Positions 46,810 to 58,300 of a stretch of DNA of 64,000 nt are shown piece by piece. Position numbers and translations under genes: made by a program. Position 1 is the stretch's first letter. Each line of letters opens with the position of its first letter. Source of the DNA: Phyllostachys edulis (taxonomy: Eukaryota > Streptophyta > Magnoliopsida > Poales > Poaceae); the NCBI GenBank assembly GCA_036346405.1, contig CM070548.1:87317333-87381332 (forward strand), read 5' to 3'. The notes beneath the pieces are model-generated. The model was not told the DNA's origin and did no database searches. It saw only the letters and a list, made by a program, of their open reading frames with translations.

Positions 46810-47500
46810 TTCTTTTCGCTCTTTTCCTTTTGTGGGTCGCGTGCTAATCTTTTGATGATTAAATTAGATCAAACTCGAAAACCTGTGATTTGGGCGTAAC
46901 GTGTGCATATATACCAGCGGGTGGGTGTTGTTCTCTCCATGCCGTTCCTCCCTCTGTAGCGTGTTTTTGTACCATGTACCATCAAATTTGACATTTTAAG
47001 CTCGCCGATTTGATCTGTAAACTACTTTTCGACCTTGACCGAATCTGTAGTTTGCACTTTGCAGGATGTTTGTTTATCTTTCATCTTTGTTGGTTGTCAT
47101 GGCACCAGGATAGTTGTAGAAGTCCCAGGCCTGACTGACAGATGGGCCCACGACCGGCTTGGCAGCAAAAGCATCCATGATCCTCATCGATACCAGTTAG
47201 AAGGGCATTGCTGTTAGGCACATGCCATGCGAGATGTTTATATACGAATGTTTTACGAAAGAGGATATAGTCACGTCATAAGTCTTCATGTAAAAGTCGT
47301 TTTCTCTAATATAGGTATTTGTTTTATAGGTGTTTAGATAAGTGCATCTCCTAAAATATGTATATATAGTCAAATACAACCTGTACATCAAAATTAGAAA
47401 AATTAGTGATGTAAATTAATTGCCTATATCAAACTTCTAACAAATTGCTTATCACAGAACGAGTATATTACCAAAGAAGAAAGACAATCAAGCATCGACT
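46810..47500. other. 3' flank of the 46165 gene; AT-rich intergenic
   Basis: No reading frame with support. The 3' untranslated region of the upstream gene probably ends within the first 250 bp, but no clear AATAAA stands out. Confidence 0.4.
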
Positions 47501-47520
47501 TCTGCAAGATTCAAGCAATC

Positions 47521-47806
47521 TAATCAAACATCGATGCTACAAAATAAACATCTTATCAAGAGGCAAGAGCGTGGCAGAGAAAAATCACTTCTTGCTCTTT
47601 GGGTTCTTTTTTAACTAAACACCTCTCTAAGCACTTGCATTGTACATGGTCTAATACATAGCATTGTGTGCTATTGTGTGAATGAGGGAACAATACTAAC
47701 CGATTGGTGCCTAATCAATCATCGATGCTACAAAATAAACATCTTATTTGTCCCACGTGGCAAGAAAATTCCTTTTTTTACTAAACACCTCTAAGCACTT
47801 GCATTG
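47521..47806. repeat. Direct duplication (two copies, about 190-bp spacing)
   Basis: Copy 1 at 47521-47642 and copy 2 at 47712-47806 share ATCGATGCTACAAAATAAAC near the start and CTAAGCACTTGCATTG at the end. They diverge in the middle by indels. Confidence 0.8.
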
Positions 47807-48079
47807 AAGATAGGTTTTGAATGAGGAACAATATCGTGATTCTTTGCTTTTCGATCGACGATGGATATAGGATCATTTGTATTGAACCGTTCAATGCGAT
47901 TACAACTTTATAAAAATACTATTGTGATCTATTATCTTGTTAAAACATAGTCAAAATAAGCCATCATATTCGCTCTTAAGGGTTAGAAATTCCCACAATA
48001 ATCAGTGAAAAAATAGAAAGATCTACATCGTCGATCGTGGTGGGTCCGGATTATAACGGTTTAGATTAAAAGAAAGAGT

Positions 48080-48860
48080 TCATGTCAAGTAAAATAAAAC
48101 TGAAATTCAGAATAAAAAATAAAATAAACAATTTGATTTCCACACAAATTCCTAAGTAAAAGAGTCCATATCGATAGAATAAAAATAAAATAAAATAAAC
48201 AATTTGATTTCCATACGAATTTCTAAGTAAACTCCTAAATAATTATAATTAGGAATAAAAAAATTGAAACTAGATTTATATACAAAATCAAAAATAACTA
48301 AAATTGAATAAAAAATAAAATTAGCAATTTGATTTTGCTACTTAAATACAATCATTGTAATTTGGAATAAAAATTAAGCAATAATTGGAAATTAGATTTG
48401 TATATGAAATACCATAATTTTTTTTGTTGAAGTTATGAATAAAATAAAATTAGCAATTCAATTTCAATAAAAATTCCAAAGTAATATCCCTAAATAGTTG
48501 TATTTTGGAATAAAAAGTAAAGAAAAATTAGCAATTGGATTCATATACTAATTCTAAGAAAAAGATCCAAATTTAATAAAAATTAAAGAGAATTTGTAAT
48601 TTGATTTCCACACGTATTCCAAAATAAAATCCACAAATAACTAATAAATTAAATAAATTTAGTAATTTGATTTGTATACGACTCGAATAAAAATAACTAA
48701 AATATTAAATAAAAATTATAATTATAATGAGGATGACACAAATGGTGTCCGATGAGACACAAAAGAAACCACCAAGTTCACGCTCAATGTCACATGTTTC
48801 CGTGGTTGCTTTCTATTGAATAAAAATAAAAAATGACTAAAATTTTGATTAAAAACATAA
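48080..48860. repeat. Degenerate AT-rich tandem repeat array
   Basis: Units of about 65-110 bp recur with the phrases AAACAATTTGATTTCCA, CGAATTCCTAAGTAAA (variants) and AATAATTATAATTNGGAATA. The unit is hard to fix because of many indels. At the right end, a segment with GAGGATGACACAAATGGTGT (48730) is echoed at 48871 (GAGGATAGCACAAATGGTAT). Confidence 0.7.
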
Positions 48861-48899
48861 GTTATAACGAGGATAGCACAAATGGTATTGAAGGAGACC

Positions 48900-50820
48900 A
48901 CGAAAGAGTGCAAATGACATCGATCTGTCCTGCAAGAATACATTGATCCATAGGGAAGTGAAGAGCCGAGGCGATGGCGACGGAGATGATGACAATATCG
49001 TGCTGTTCGCTGGAGCCATTGAAGAGAAAGATCTGTGTTGAATGAGCCAAGGGCCGCAATGATAGGTGGTGAGTGTTGACATTGTTGAATAAGTTAGTGG
49101 TCAAAGAAGTTTGATGATAGAGAACCCCTGGCAGAGAGAGGGGGTGAAGCTTTGCATTGAAGACGGGTTATGGACGATATGGGGCCATCGGGTAGCTAGG
49201 AGCATGCCATCACTGGTGAGGGGCACGTTGTTGCCAGTAATGGAGAAAAGATTCTCCGTATCGTTAGGCAACGACTAAAGTAGACATACCGACATTAGTG
49301 AAGATGGGAAGACATCACGGTTAGTAAGGAAGCCACAATGTTGAGTTGGCCAACGTCGAAGAAAAGCGGCAACTGGCACGAGAGAAGATGACGTTAAGCA
49401 TGTATAACATCATGTATGCGTATGTACATGCATGTATCTATACGAATAGAAGCGCGAGCGTACATAGATAGAGGAGCAAAAAGCTTGGAATAGAGATGAC
49501 GCAGTCGTAGGGAATATGCGTTTTGATGTCGCAATGGTTAGCATCAAGCAATTATTGGGGAGAAGTAGAAGATAACTATGTGATAAAGTATTGCATTGGA
49601 ATGGATAACAGCCGAGAGGGATCGGTCAGGATTTGGGCTTATTGTTTGAGGTTGAAGCAAAAAAAAAACTATGACGGTGAGAAAAGATAGAAGACACACG
49701 GTTTGGTAGGGTAGTCGGCGTGTGAAGGGGGATAAGTTTAAGGTAGGTCGCACATGGTACATCAATGTATGCGTAAGCAAATACTATAATACATTATACC
49801 ATGTAAATTAATAAGATAATTTAGCGCACACATAATCAACTTATGGATTGAGATTAAATAGAGGTAGATGTGCTTACATACAATTTGAAAAAAAATAACT
49901 AATAGAGTAAGAATATGGGCATACAACTACATGAAGTATGCATGATGAATAGTGGTTAGTTTCTAAGAACCCCAACAACTTATTATGCTCAATGACTTTC
50001 TTCCATCAAAGTACATACTTCAATTACATTATTAAGTTATAATTTCTTTTGAGCTTCTATTGTCGTTTTCAATGTTTGTGATATTTTAGAAGTTTAAATA
50101 ATCTACAAGATACGTAAATATATTATAAAGCATTTATATAAATTCTAAAATAAATCTAACCAAACAAATGCGCAAGATACCTACTAGTTACATCTAAAAA
50201 TGTATTACTGCGATTAGCTTGCAAGAAAAAGTAGCATTGGCGTAGGGATTACTTCATGCCTTCATTCATTCGTGTGGGAGTGGGAGTGTGGGAGTACTAG
50301 TTTACGTGTCGTGCTGCTTTGTGTGGAGCAGGTTAGGGATTATGGGCAGCTAGTTGTGATGTTCTTCGCTCGCCGACAGGTGGGCCCGTCCGGCCAGGGC
50401 ATCCTACCCGCCCGCGTTACGTGAGGGAGGAGCTTGCTCTCGTCTAGACTCTTAAGTGCCTGCCCCTGTCGCCGCCGCCGCGTCTGCCTCCACAGCAGAG
50501 TGCAGACGCACCACTGAGCAGTCACCAGCGGTTTAGGATTTTCGCCCTTGTATTTATTTTTTGGACATGACTAAGGATCAGACGTTCGATGGATTGAAAT
50601 AAATCATACGCACGTCGCAACAAATCGATAAACTCAGATTTCATTGATGGCTCAGTCTTGAATGCTCCGCTATTTGGTGTTTGGTATTTGTGTATGCATA
50701 TATGACACGATCCGTGAATACTTTATATTTTAAGTAGATGCCTCCGTATAGACGTATATACACTTCAAACACATCTGAACATCTGATATACTTGCAACTC
50801 AACAGTACGTAATTAGTGAA
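48900..50820. other. Intergenic; no gene seen
   Basis: Mixed-composition DNA without recognisable frames on either strand. A short GC-rich patch at 50340-50530 stands out from AT-rich flanks but has no coding support. Confidence 0.5.
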
Positions 50821-51017
50821 CATTAATTATGTTTACACCAAAACGTGTGTGGGTCCAGATTAGTTTCTGCCATCTGTCTCGTACTACAACTAAATCTTGG
50901 GAGGGACTAGGAGTTGGATGTACGGGTGGGAGCTTCCCACTGTATGGCCCTCCCGTGTCGACGTCCAGCTGTAGTACAACGGCTGGTGTCCCGCCGGGGC
51001 CAGGGCATAGTCCGGGG

Positions 51018-51350
51018 ATGTTGCAACCGTTGTCTAGGGATATTGCAACCATTGTCTTAGGATATTGCAACCGTTGTCCGAGAATGTTGCAACAATTTTT
51101 TTTCTACAGATACAACAATTTTTTCTACAAATACAACATTTTTTTTGTACAGATGCAACAATTGCAACATCTCGAGCAACGGTTGCAACATCCCTGGACA
51201 ACGGTTACAACATCCTAGGACAACGGTTACAACATCCTAGGACAACGATTGCAACATCTACGGATAATGGTTGCAACATCCTAGGACAATGGTTGCAACA
51301 TCCCCGGACAACTGCATTTGCAACATCCCGGACAACGGTTGCAACATCAC
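51018..51350. repeat. TTGCAAC minisatellite arranged as an inverted pair of arrays
   Basis: About 20-22-bp units reading GATGTTGCAACCGTTGTCTA (plus sense) occupy 51018-51093. After a spacer, the reverse complement form (GACAACGGTTGCAACATCC) is repeated about eight times at 51170-51350. Both arrays could pair into a large hairpin. Confidence 0.85.
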
Positions 51351-51406
51351 AAATCAAAACAAAGCATCTGAAAAAAAAAACATGTTGAAAAAAATTGCAA
51401 TATCGC

Positions 51407-51725
51407 CGTGAACCGTATGCAACATTGTTTTTCTATATATGCAACATTGTTTTTCTACATATGAAACATTTTTTTCTACATATGCAACATTTTGTTTTTG
51501 TAGATGCAACATTTTTTTCTACATATGCAACATTTTTTCTACAAATACAACATTCCAAAGAACAATATGCAACATTGTTTTTCTATAGATACAACATTTT
51601 TTTTCTACATATGCAACATTTTGTTTCTATAGATGCAACATTTTTTCTCTGAGATACAACATTCCAAAGAACAATATGCAATATTGTTTTCAGCGAACAT
51701 AACATTGTTTTCAATGGACGCAACA
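51407..51725. repeat. TGCAACATT(TT) minisatellite
   Basis: About a dozen copies of a roughly 22-27-bp unit with TATGCAACATTTTTTTCTAC occur. It shares the TGCAAC core with the adjacent arrays and probably arose with them. Confidence 0.85.
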
Positions 51726-51829
51726 TCGATAGAAACAATGAGCATACATATTTGGAAAGCGACATCGATCCGGCGCCATCGACGTCGAGGTGGCCCTCAC
51801 GTCGATGTCGATGACCTTCCGCACACGGC

Positions 51830-52065
51830 GCGCTCATCCTCCTCGCCCCCCAGAGGAGTCGTGAGACGGTGGCACCATATATACCCTTGTAAGCCACACG
51901 GAAGAGTTAACGACTCACGAAAATCCCTACGTTTTGTAAACACTTTTTCTGATATAGTGAGGATCACCGTCGTGCCCATGGTTTTTTCTCGAAAGGGTTT
52001 TCCACGTAAAATCGGTGTCTCCTTGTTCTTGATATACATTGTTATTTGTTTATCAATTTCTAACA
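51830..52065 (+). repeat. LTR-like fragment (possibly Ty1/copia)
   Basis: A TATA-like run (CCATATATACCC, about 51876) is followed by a leader. A stretch with GGGTTTTCCACGTAAAATC and a CTAACA end at 52065 resembles the 3' part of plant copia LTRs. The 5' end is lost or merged with the minisatellites. No internal region is present. Confidence 0.35.
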
Positions 52066-52139
52066 GAGCGAGAGGAGGACAAAGAAGAAGCGCTACGGAT
52101 GTGAGCTTGCATTATGGCTCGTTCTTGAAAAAAGAATGA

Positions 52140-54300
52140 TTCGCGTCCAGGAATCATTCATCCTGATCAAAGAGTGTCCATAGAAATCGGTCATGTCTTG
52201 TTAATCAAACTCTAAAAAAAGACATTTATTTAAGAAATATTTTTTATAATCACATCAACATATTAAATGAGAGCCATTGACTCGGACAAAAACATGGAAC
52301 AACTTGAGTATATTAACCATGTTGATACACTGTTTACATGCATATTTATTCATCACGGAGCAAAAAGACATGTACATTTTATTTTGTTGCCTGCTGAAAA
52401 CAAAACGTGTATGACTAAAGCGTCTGATTTTTTTCAATAGCATCGGACGTCTAAGTCATATCGTTTTCCTTTTTTTTTTGACTCAAGCTAGCTCGTATCC
52501 CCGATCACTGTCCAAGTCGAGCTCACTATTTGCACTGATGCGGTTAATCATTAATCGACAGCTCCTCAAGCTTTGTTTGTGGAATCTTGCGGAAAAGACT
52601 GCAATTTTTCCGAACGTAAGTAGCTCAGTACTAGTAGACAGCAGTAGTAGTCTAGCAATATTTGAGCTGTTCACCAATCAGTAGCCCGTGAGACACACTC
52701 GTCGCCTAGAGCTGCAAGCGTCCGAGAATGGGAACCCTCTAGAACGACACGCAGGTCACGTCCACCCGTTCGGAGCGGATGGTAGGCGCCCCGTCCTCGT
52801 CGCCTCGAGTGTGGATTTGCGACGGGAGCGCGTCGATGTGCCGTGCGCGACGCCGAAATCGCGTGTGCCGCCCCTGCGCCGCGTTGGATTCCTGCGACAC
52901 GCGCTGCGGCCCAGCGCCACCCTACCCTACCTGCTCTTTTTTTTCTCGTCTCGAAGCGGCAGTGCGAGTGTGTGTACATGACGCAGGTGCTTTCCTACCA
53001 TGTTTCGGTGGGAACAGATGCTTTCGTTCCACTAACGCGCAACAGTCCGGTGAGGTTAACGTTGCGTCTGGTCCTGTGGCTGTGGTTGAGATGCCCTTTG
53101 TTAACCTACTCGCTAATGCCACTCCAAAGCCTAACTTATTGTCTTGGGAATGGTCAAGCGTTGGCCCGGCCCGGCTGAAAGATTGTCCTGAAAACATGAT
53201 GGTGTCAGCAACGTTAAGGTACAAAACCACTGCCCCTAGGTTATGTGTCCACCAACGCCCACGTACGGTAGATGCATCGAGTGACCACTGACTGACAGCA
53301 GCAGCCCGTCTGGTCCTGGATCGCCGATCGCAGCCTGAAAGCACAATGGACCAATGCAGCTTTTGTCCATGCATTGCGTGCATGAGAGCATTCAATTTAA
53401 TTATTTACCTCCGCCTCCAACCGAGGGGATAGGAGGGGAAAAGAAGGGAAAAGGGAAGGACAATTTCTTCTGACACCAACATGATATTGCCTTGCTCACC
53501 AAGTCTGCAGTGTCGCAAAAGCCCACGGCGCTGTCCGATCCTATCGGCCTCCCGTTTCCACTGGATATCGAGGCAGGCCCTACAAACCATGGGCCAAGCA
53601 TGGAACGGGTATGATTGCCACTACCCATAGAGATCTAGAAACTGGAATCTAGTTAATGTTACATGAGGACCGACCTTTGCGCAACCAGCCTGGGCTCGAG
53701 AACTATTTCGGTGGTTTTAGAGTCTTTTCGATTAGTACACACTGGTGCGTGCCTACACAACTTTGAGGTCTACGTCCCTACACTACGTGAGGTTTAAGAT
53801 GGGCAAAATCTAACAATGTGAAGTTTGTTTTTAACATTCTAACAATTTGATAGAGGAGACAAACCTTCTCTCCTCACATTCTCTCCTCAATCTAATCGAT
53901 GTCAAAAAACAAAGTCTTCCTAGAATGGATTGTTTACGTGAGGTTTGAACTTGTGTTCAAGACTTTAATTATTATAGATTGTTTCTTGAACTTGTCAAGA
54001 CTTTGATTCTTGATGATCATGATAATAATGAAGTACAACTTTGTTGTCTACATGTTTTAGTTTATTTATCATATCAATAATGAAGTCGGGTTGCACAAAT
54101 GATCCGGTGGATATTTTGCTTTAAGACAATGGGACCCACAAAACGCGTTTTTAGGTAACAAGTAAGTCTCCAATAGAGTATTTGGTTGTTTCTTGTGTCT
54201 TGATATTAACAATTTGCTAGTTTCTTCATCTAGAAACAATATCACCATCTCTCCTCTACATCACATAAACCTAAATGATGACAACCCTTAAGAACGGTGA
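52140..54300. other. Intergenic; possible MITE scraps
   Basis: The open frames at 52671-53395 overlap on both strands and show no domain. Near 54303-54318 the sequence TGTAGATGCCCTT is the reverse of a GGGCATCTACA MITE end, and a weak partner (GGGCAAAATCTAACAATG) lies near 53813. This might be a decayed 500-bp MITE. Confidence 0.35.
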
Positions 54301-54462
54301 CGTAGATTGTAGATGCCCTTAAAACCCCATTCTCTAGATTAGACGTGTGTTGTGTGTTAAAGATCACCTACGTGCGTGTGTGGGTGTGTTTGGGTAGGTG
54401 CGTCCAACGTGTACTCTAAAAAAGAGTTAATGTCACATGGCCATATGAAACAGTGGAATCAT

Positions 54463-54468
54463 TTTATT
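54463..54468 (-). terminator. Polyadenylation signal downstream of the J-domain gene
   Basis: AATAAA on the minus strand lies about 900 bp past the stop codon. It is the first clear signal seen, but a nearer cryptic one may be used. Confidence 0.3.
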
Positions 54469-55368
54469 AGCAGTACAAGTTGAACACAGCACACACCAGT
54501 GCCATTTGCGATTGTTTCGTTTGGGCGACAAAAGCTGGTACGGCGTAATCAAAGCTTACACGTTAGCAAACTTTACAGGCCAAAAGCACTAGAGTTCATG
54601 ACTAGAATGTATAGCATCAGAAAGAAACCACTCGATGATTGCAACTTGATAATAGGTTAGCATAGAAACGAACGGCCAGTAATTCAGTTTAGCTCCTCCT
54701 TGGCTAAGTGTGGAGAGTGGTCATGAGGTTTCGGCAACACAAGCAATTTTTTAATCCTTTTGGATGAAAATTAAATCTTTCTTTCTAGTTCCATGCTTCC
54801 AAGTTCATAGTAAACAAGTACAACTACAGGATAGACAACACTGGAGCAGAATGGTATACCTAAGCTTGCAATTGGGTGACTATACTCAGAACAACATTTT
54901 CGACTATACTATTATCAAAACTTGCATAGAAATCCATCCATTATTTAATAGGACACATACTTGAATAGAGATTTTGAAATAGTAACACAAACTTAATATG
55001 TTCAATTCATATCGTGGAGTAAACACACTCATTGCTCATCATTTGTGATAGCACAAGAAGTCTGCTTCTGTGGTTTTAGTACAGGGACCTAATTACAGAA
55101 TATGGGTTTCTTTAGTTAAAAGAATCCCATCTGTATTCTTTTGAGCCATGGTTCACGCCGAGAAAGGGACCATTTTTGTATTTGTGACAAGTCAAATAGT
55201 CAATCACAAAGAATTACAGCTGTAAATTGCGTACATGTATCTCTTGTGGCAAAAGTGCAATGGTATATGACAGAATCCATTGTGGTGTTACAAAGAACAG
55301 ACAGATATCCTATCGGCATCAGAGATAGAACTGAAAAAGTTCATGAACAAACAAGCTGTACCTATCGG

Positions 55369-58300
55369 TCAATGGGGCTCCAATTCCCTCAAATGTCGGG
55401 CCCTGGAAATCACACATGCATAACATTAACAACCAGCTATGAACAGAACTTTTCAAAGTGCTACTACTAGTAATTAAGACATGAAATCTAACAGTATGTA
55501 CAAAACAAATTAGGCATCTGAGTTCAACAGATTTGTCTTTACCATTTCGAAGAATGGTCTATGCCAAGGCCATTGCAGGTAAGTATCATACCCTTAAATC
55601 TTGTAAGGTACTCCTAAATAGAGGAAAAGACAGCAACTTCAGCAGAACGCATGTTTAGAATGTGGTGTTTGGTTAAAGAAGAAGAAAATCTTACACGCAA
55701 AGTATATTGATTGATCTCATAACAGCCAGAAAAGTCATATTCAAGTCGTTTAGCTGGATCACTTAAGACTGAAAAAAGAAGTAAAATGGTGAATTAGGTA
55801 ATAGCAGACCCATAACTGTGTATGGTTGAGTGTCATCAATTCATATCGCTAGGGAGTGGATATGGATAAAAAGATCAACTGTGTCTAAATAATGCAGACT
55901 GGAACAATACCCTTGTAAGCTTCATTAATCTCCTGAAATTTAGCTGTGACATCATTATCGCCTTTATGCTTGTCTGGATGCCACTTCTGGAGATGAAACG
56001 CCAGTTACAGTGAGTCAATCCTTGCTTCTTCGCGTATGTAATATCAGTTTGAAGAAAAAGAAGTTGGACAACAGCTTACCAAAGCTAATCTTCTATAACT
56101 CAATTTGATGGTGTCATCGGATGCATCGTAATCAATCTCCAGAACCTTGTAATAGTCCTGTCATCACAAATGAAGCCAATGACATAATATAACGGATATG
56201 AAAGATTGAATAAACTGGCGAGTACAACTGTGCAAGAACTGTACATATTAACATAGATTGAGTAAGAGACTAAGAGTGCCCTCATGATAGTCCATAATAC
56301 AGGTAAGTAAGAGATAAATAGGGCCAAGAATACGTGCTTGGATTGCTTAGGTGCATTGGGTCTTAACCTCTTAGGAGTCTTGCATACAAAGATACACTCA
56401 GTTGCACGCTAATTTAGCGAGTACAGTGGTATGCAAATGCAATAGTGAACCTAAACAGGAGTGCTGTCTTAGGAGCTCAATGAGAGAGTTGTTTCAGCAA
56501 GACAGCACAACTGATGGCTCAACCCATGTTAATTAAGAACCATACATCAAAAGCTGAACGGTGCGCCTAGCAAAGAGCACAAGTGACCTTGCAAGGCTAA
56601 CATTATACTCATCGCGGTCATTGCTTGGTTCATGACAAACTAGCTTGCAAATGTAGAGCTTGAGGTTGGGGTGGTACAAGATGTCTATCACATGAGGGTG
56701 TTTGGCTGATGAAGATGACGGCATTTCCTTCGTTGCAACTGTAGTCGGTTGAGAACTGCTAGGACTCTGCTCTAGTTACCCTGTATGTTTGAGGGCTGCG
56801 CCCGCCCCAATTTCTTTTTTGTCGTTTTGAACGCTTGGATGAGGAATTTGGCTGTCTGTTTCAAAACAGAGACCGGAGATGTAAAAGTTTGTCATGTACA
56901 AGGTCCATGAGGACCATGACTAATGGGGTCAGTAGGATTATATGTGAGTGTGTGTGTTCCATAGTCCTGGTTCATGCACTATGAGACTCATGTGTCGGTG
57001 TAATGCAACTAGGGTTAAATTCTCAGCTCCTGTACGCAACTGGAACCATAGAAGAAATGAACTGAGTTCTACTTTCCCCTCCTAGTCTTCTGTCTTCCCT
57101 CTCCCCTTCTCTAGTTTCTATCCTAATCTATCAAATTACCCACAAATTACCACAAATACTGCTACTAAGTTGTGTGATTCCATCTCTCTCGAGTTTGGGA
57201 CATAACAAAGTTTATCTCCTTAATCGGAAAAAAAACAACGGGGGAATGGTGTTGCACTCATTTAGGCTGCTGCGTTTCTCATCGGCATTAGTTAACACTG
57301 GACTGACAGTAATTTGTGCAAAAATTTGCGAAGAAAGATGAACCTAATGCCATCACACATGTTACACACACATGAGAGCGACCACCGCCAAATCTGTATT
57401 AGGCGACTCGCCACAGTTGAGCGTGCCTAAATTTGGCCACTGATCAAACAACCCTATGCTTATGGGTGAAAATGGGGCAGATAATTCCCGCCCGATCCGA
57501 TGCCGTATCGGGAAAAAAAAACCACCCAGGGTACCATTTTTTAGTCTCGGCCCGCATCCGATATTATCTGTATCCGTATCTGAAAAATCTCATGGAATAT
57601 GAGTTAGGACATGGGAAGAGCAATATTTGTATCTGTATTTTATAGGATATCCGAAAGATATCCAGTAAATCAACAAAATGGATATCCGATAAACATCAAT
57701 ATTCTTTAATATCTTCTATGGTTTTATAGTCATTGACTAATATATAATACAAATTTATATTTGTTTATGTTGTTAAGTATGATAAATAATTCTCTAATAG
57801 GTAGTATAATGGACACTTTCGTTGATGAAGTTATATCTTTTCTTTATGTGTGCACTATCGGTCAAGTTATCCTTAACCGATTTGAATCTGATCCTCGTCT
57901 GTATCTCAAAAAATCTGTATTCGTATCCGGGTACCCATATCCGACTCCGAATCCGGAGTAAAAATATGGGTTAGGGTACGGAAAGAGCAATATCCGACCC
58001 GTTTTCACCCCTGTCTATGTTGTCCCCTAGCCAGGCCGCAGCAAAGCAATACTACACTATAGCCAAGCAGCCAAACTGTTTGTGGGCATCACTAGAGCTG
58101 GGCATTGGGCCGTGCCAACACAAAGACGCGTCTGCGCTGCGTCGTCTTGCGTCGCGGCTCGGCCACACCCGTCGTCGTGGTCGTCGTTTACCACACTCGC
58201 TTTCGCCCAGCCCAGCACGCCCAAAGCCCGTCGTGATCGGTCGTGACGTGCCACCAAGCCCAAATTTCTAAGTAACTATAGACGGCGAAGGCGGAGGCGG

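Noticed and set aside
52779..53395. Overlapping open frames of 111-170 codons on both strands
   Set aside because: Mutually exclusive frames without any family signal.
56533..56724. Alternative first exon of the J-domain gene starting MPSSSSAKHPH
   Set aside because: No in-frame splice donor joins it to exon 2, while the 62588-62556 exon joins cleanly and has a family-like start.
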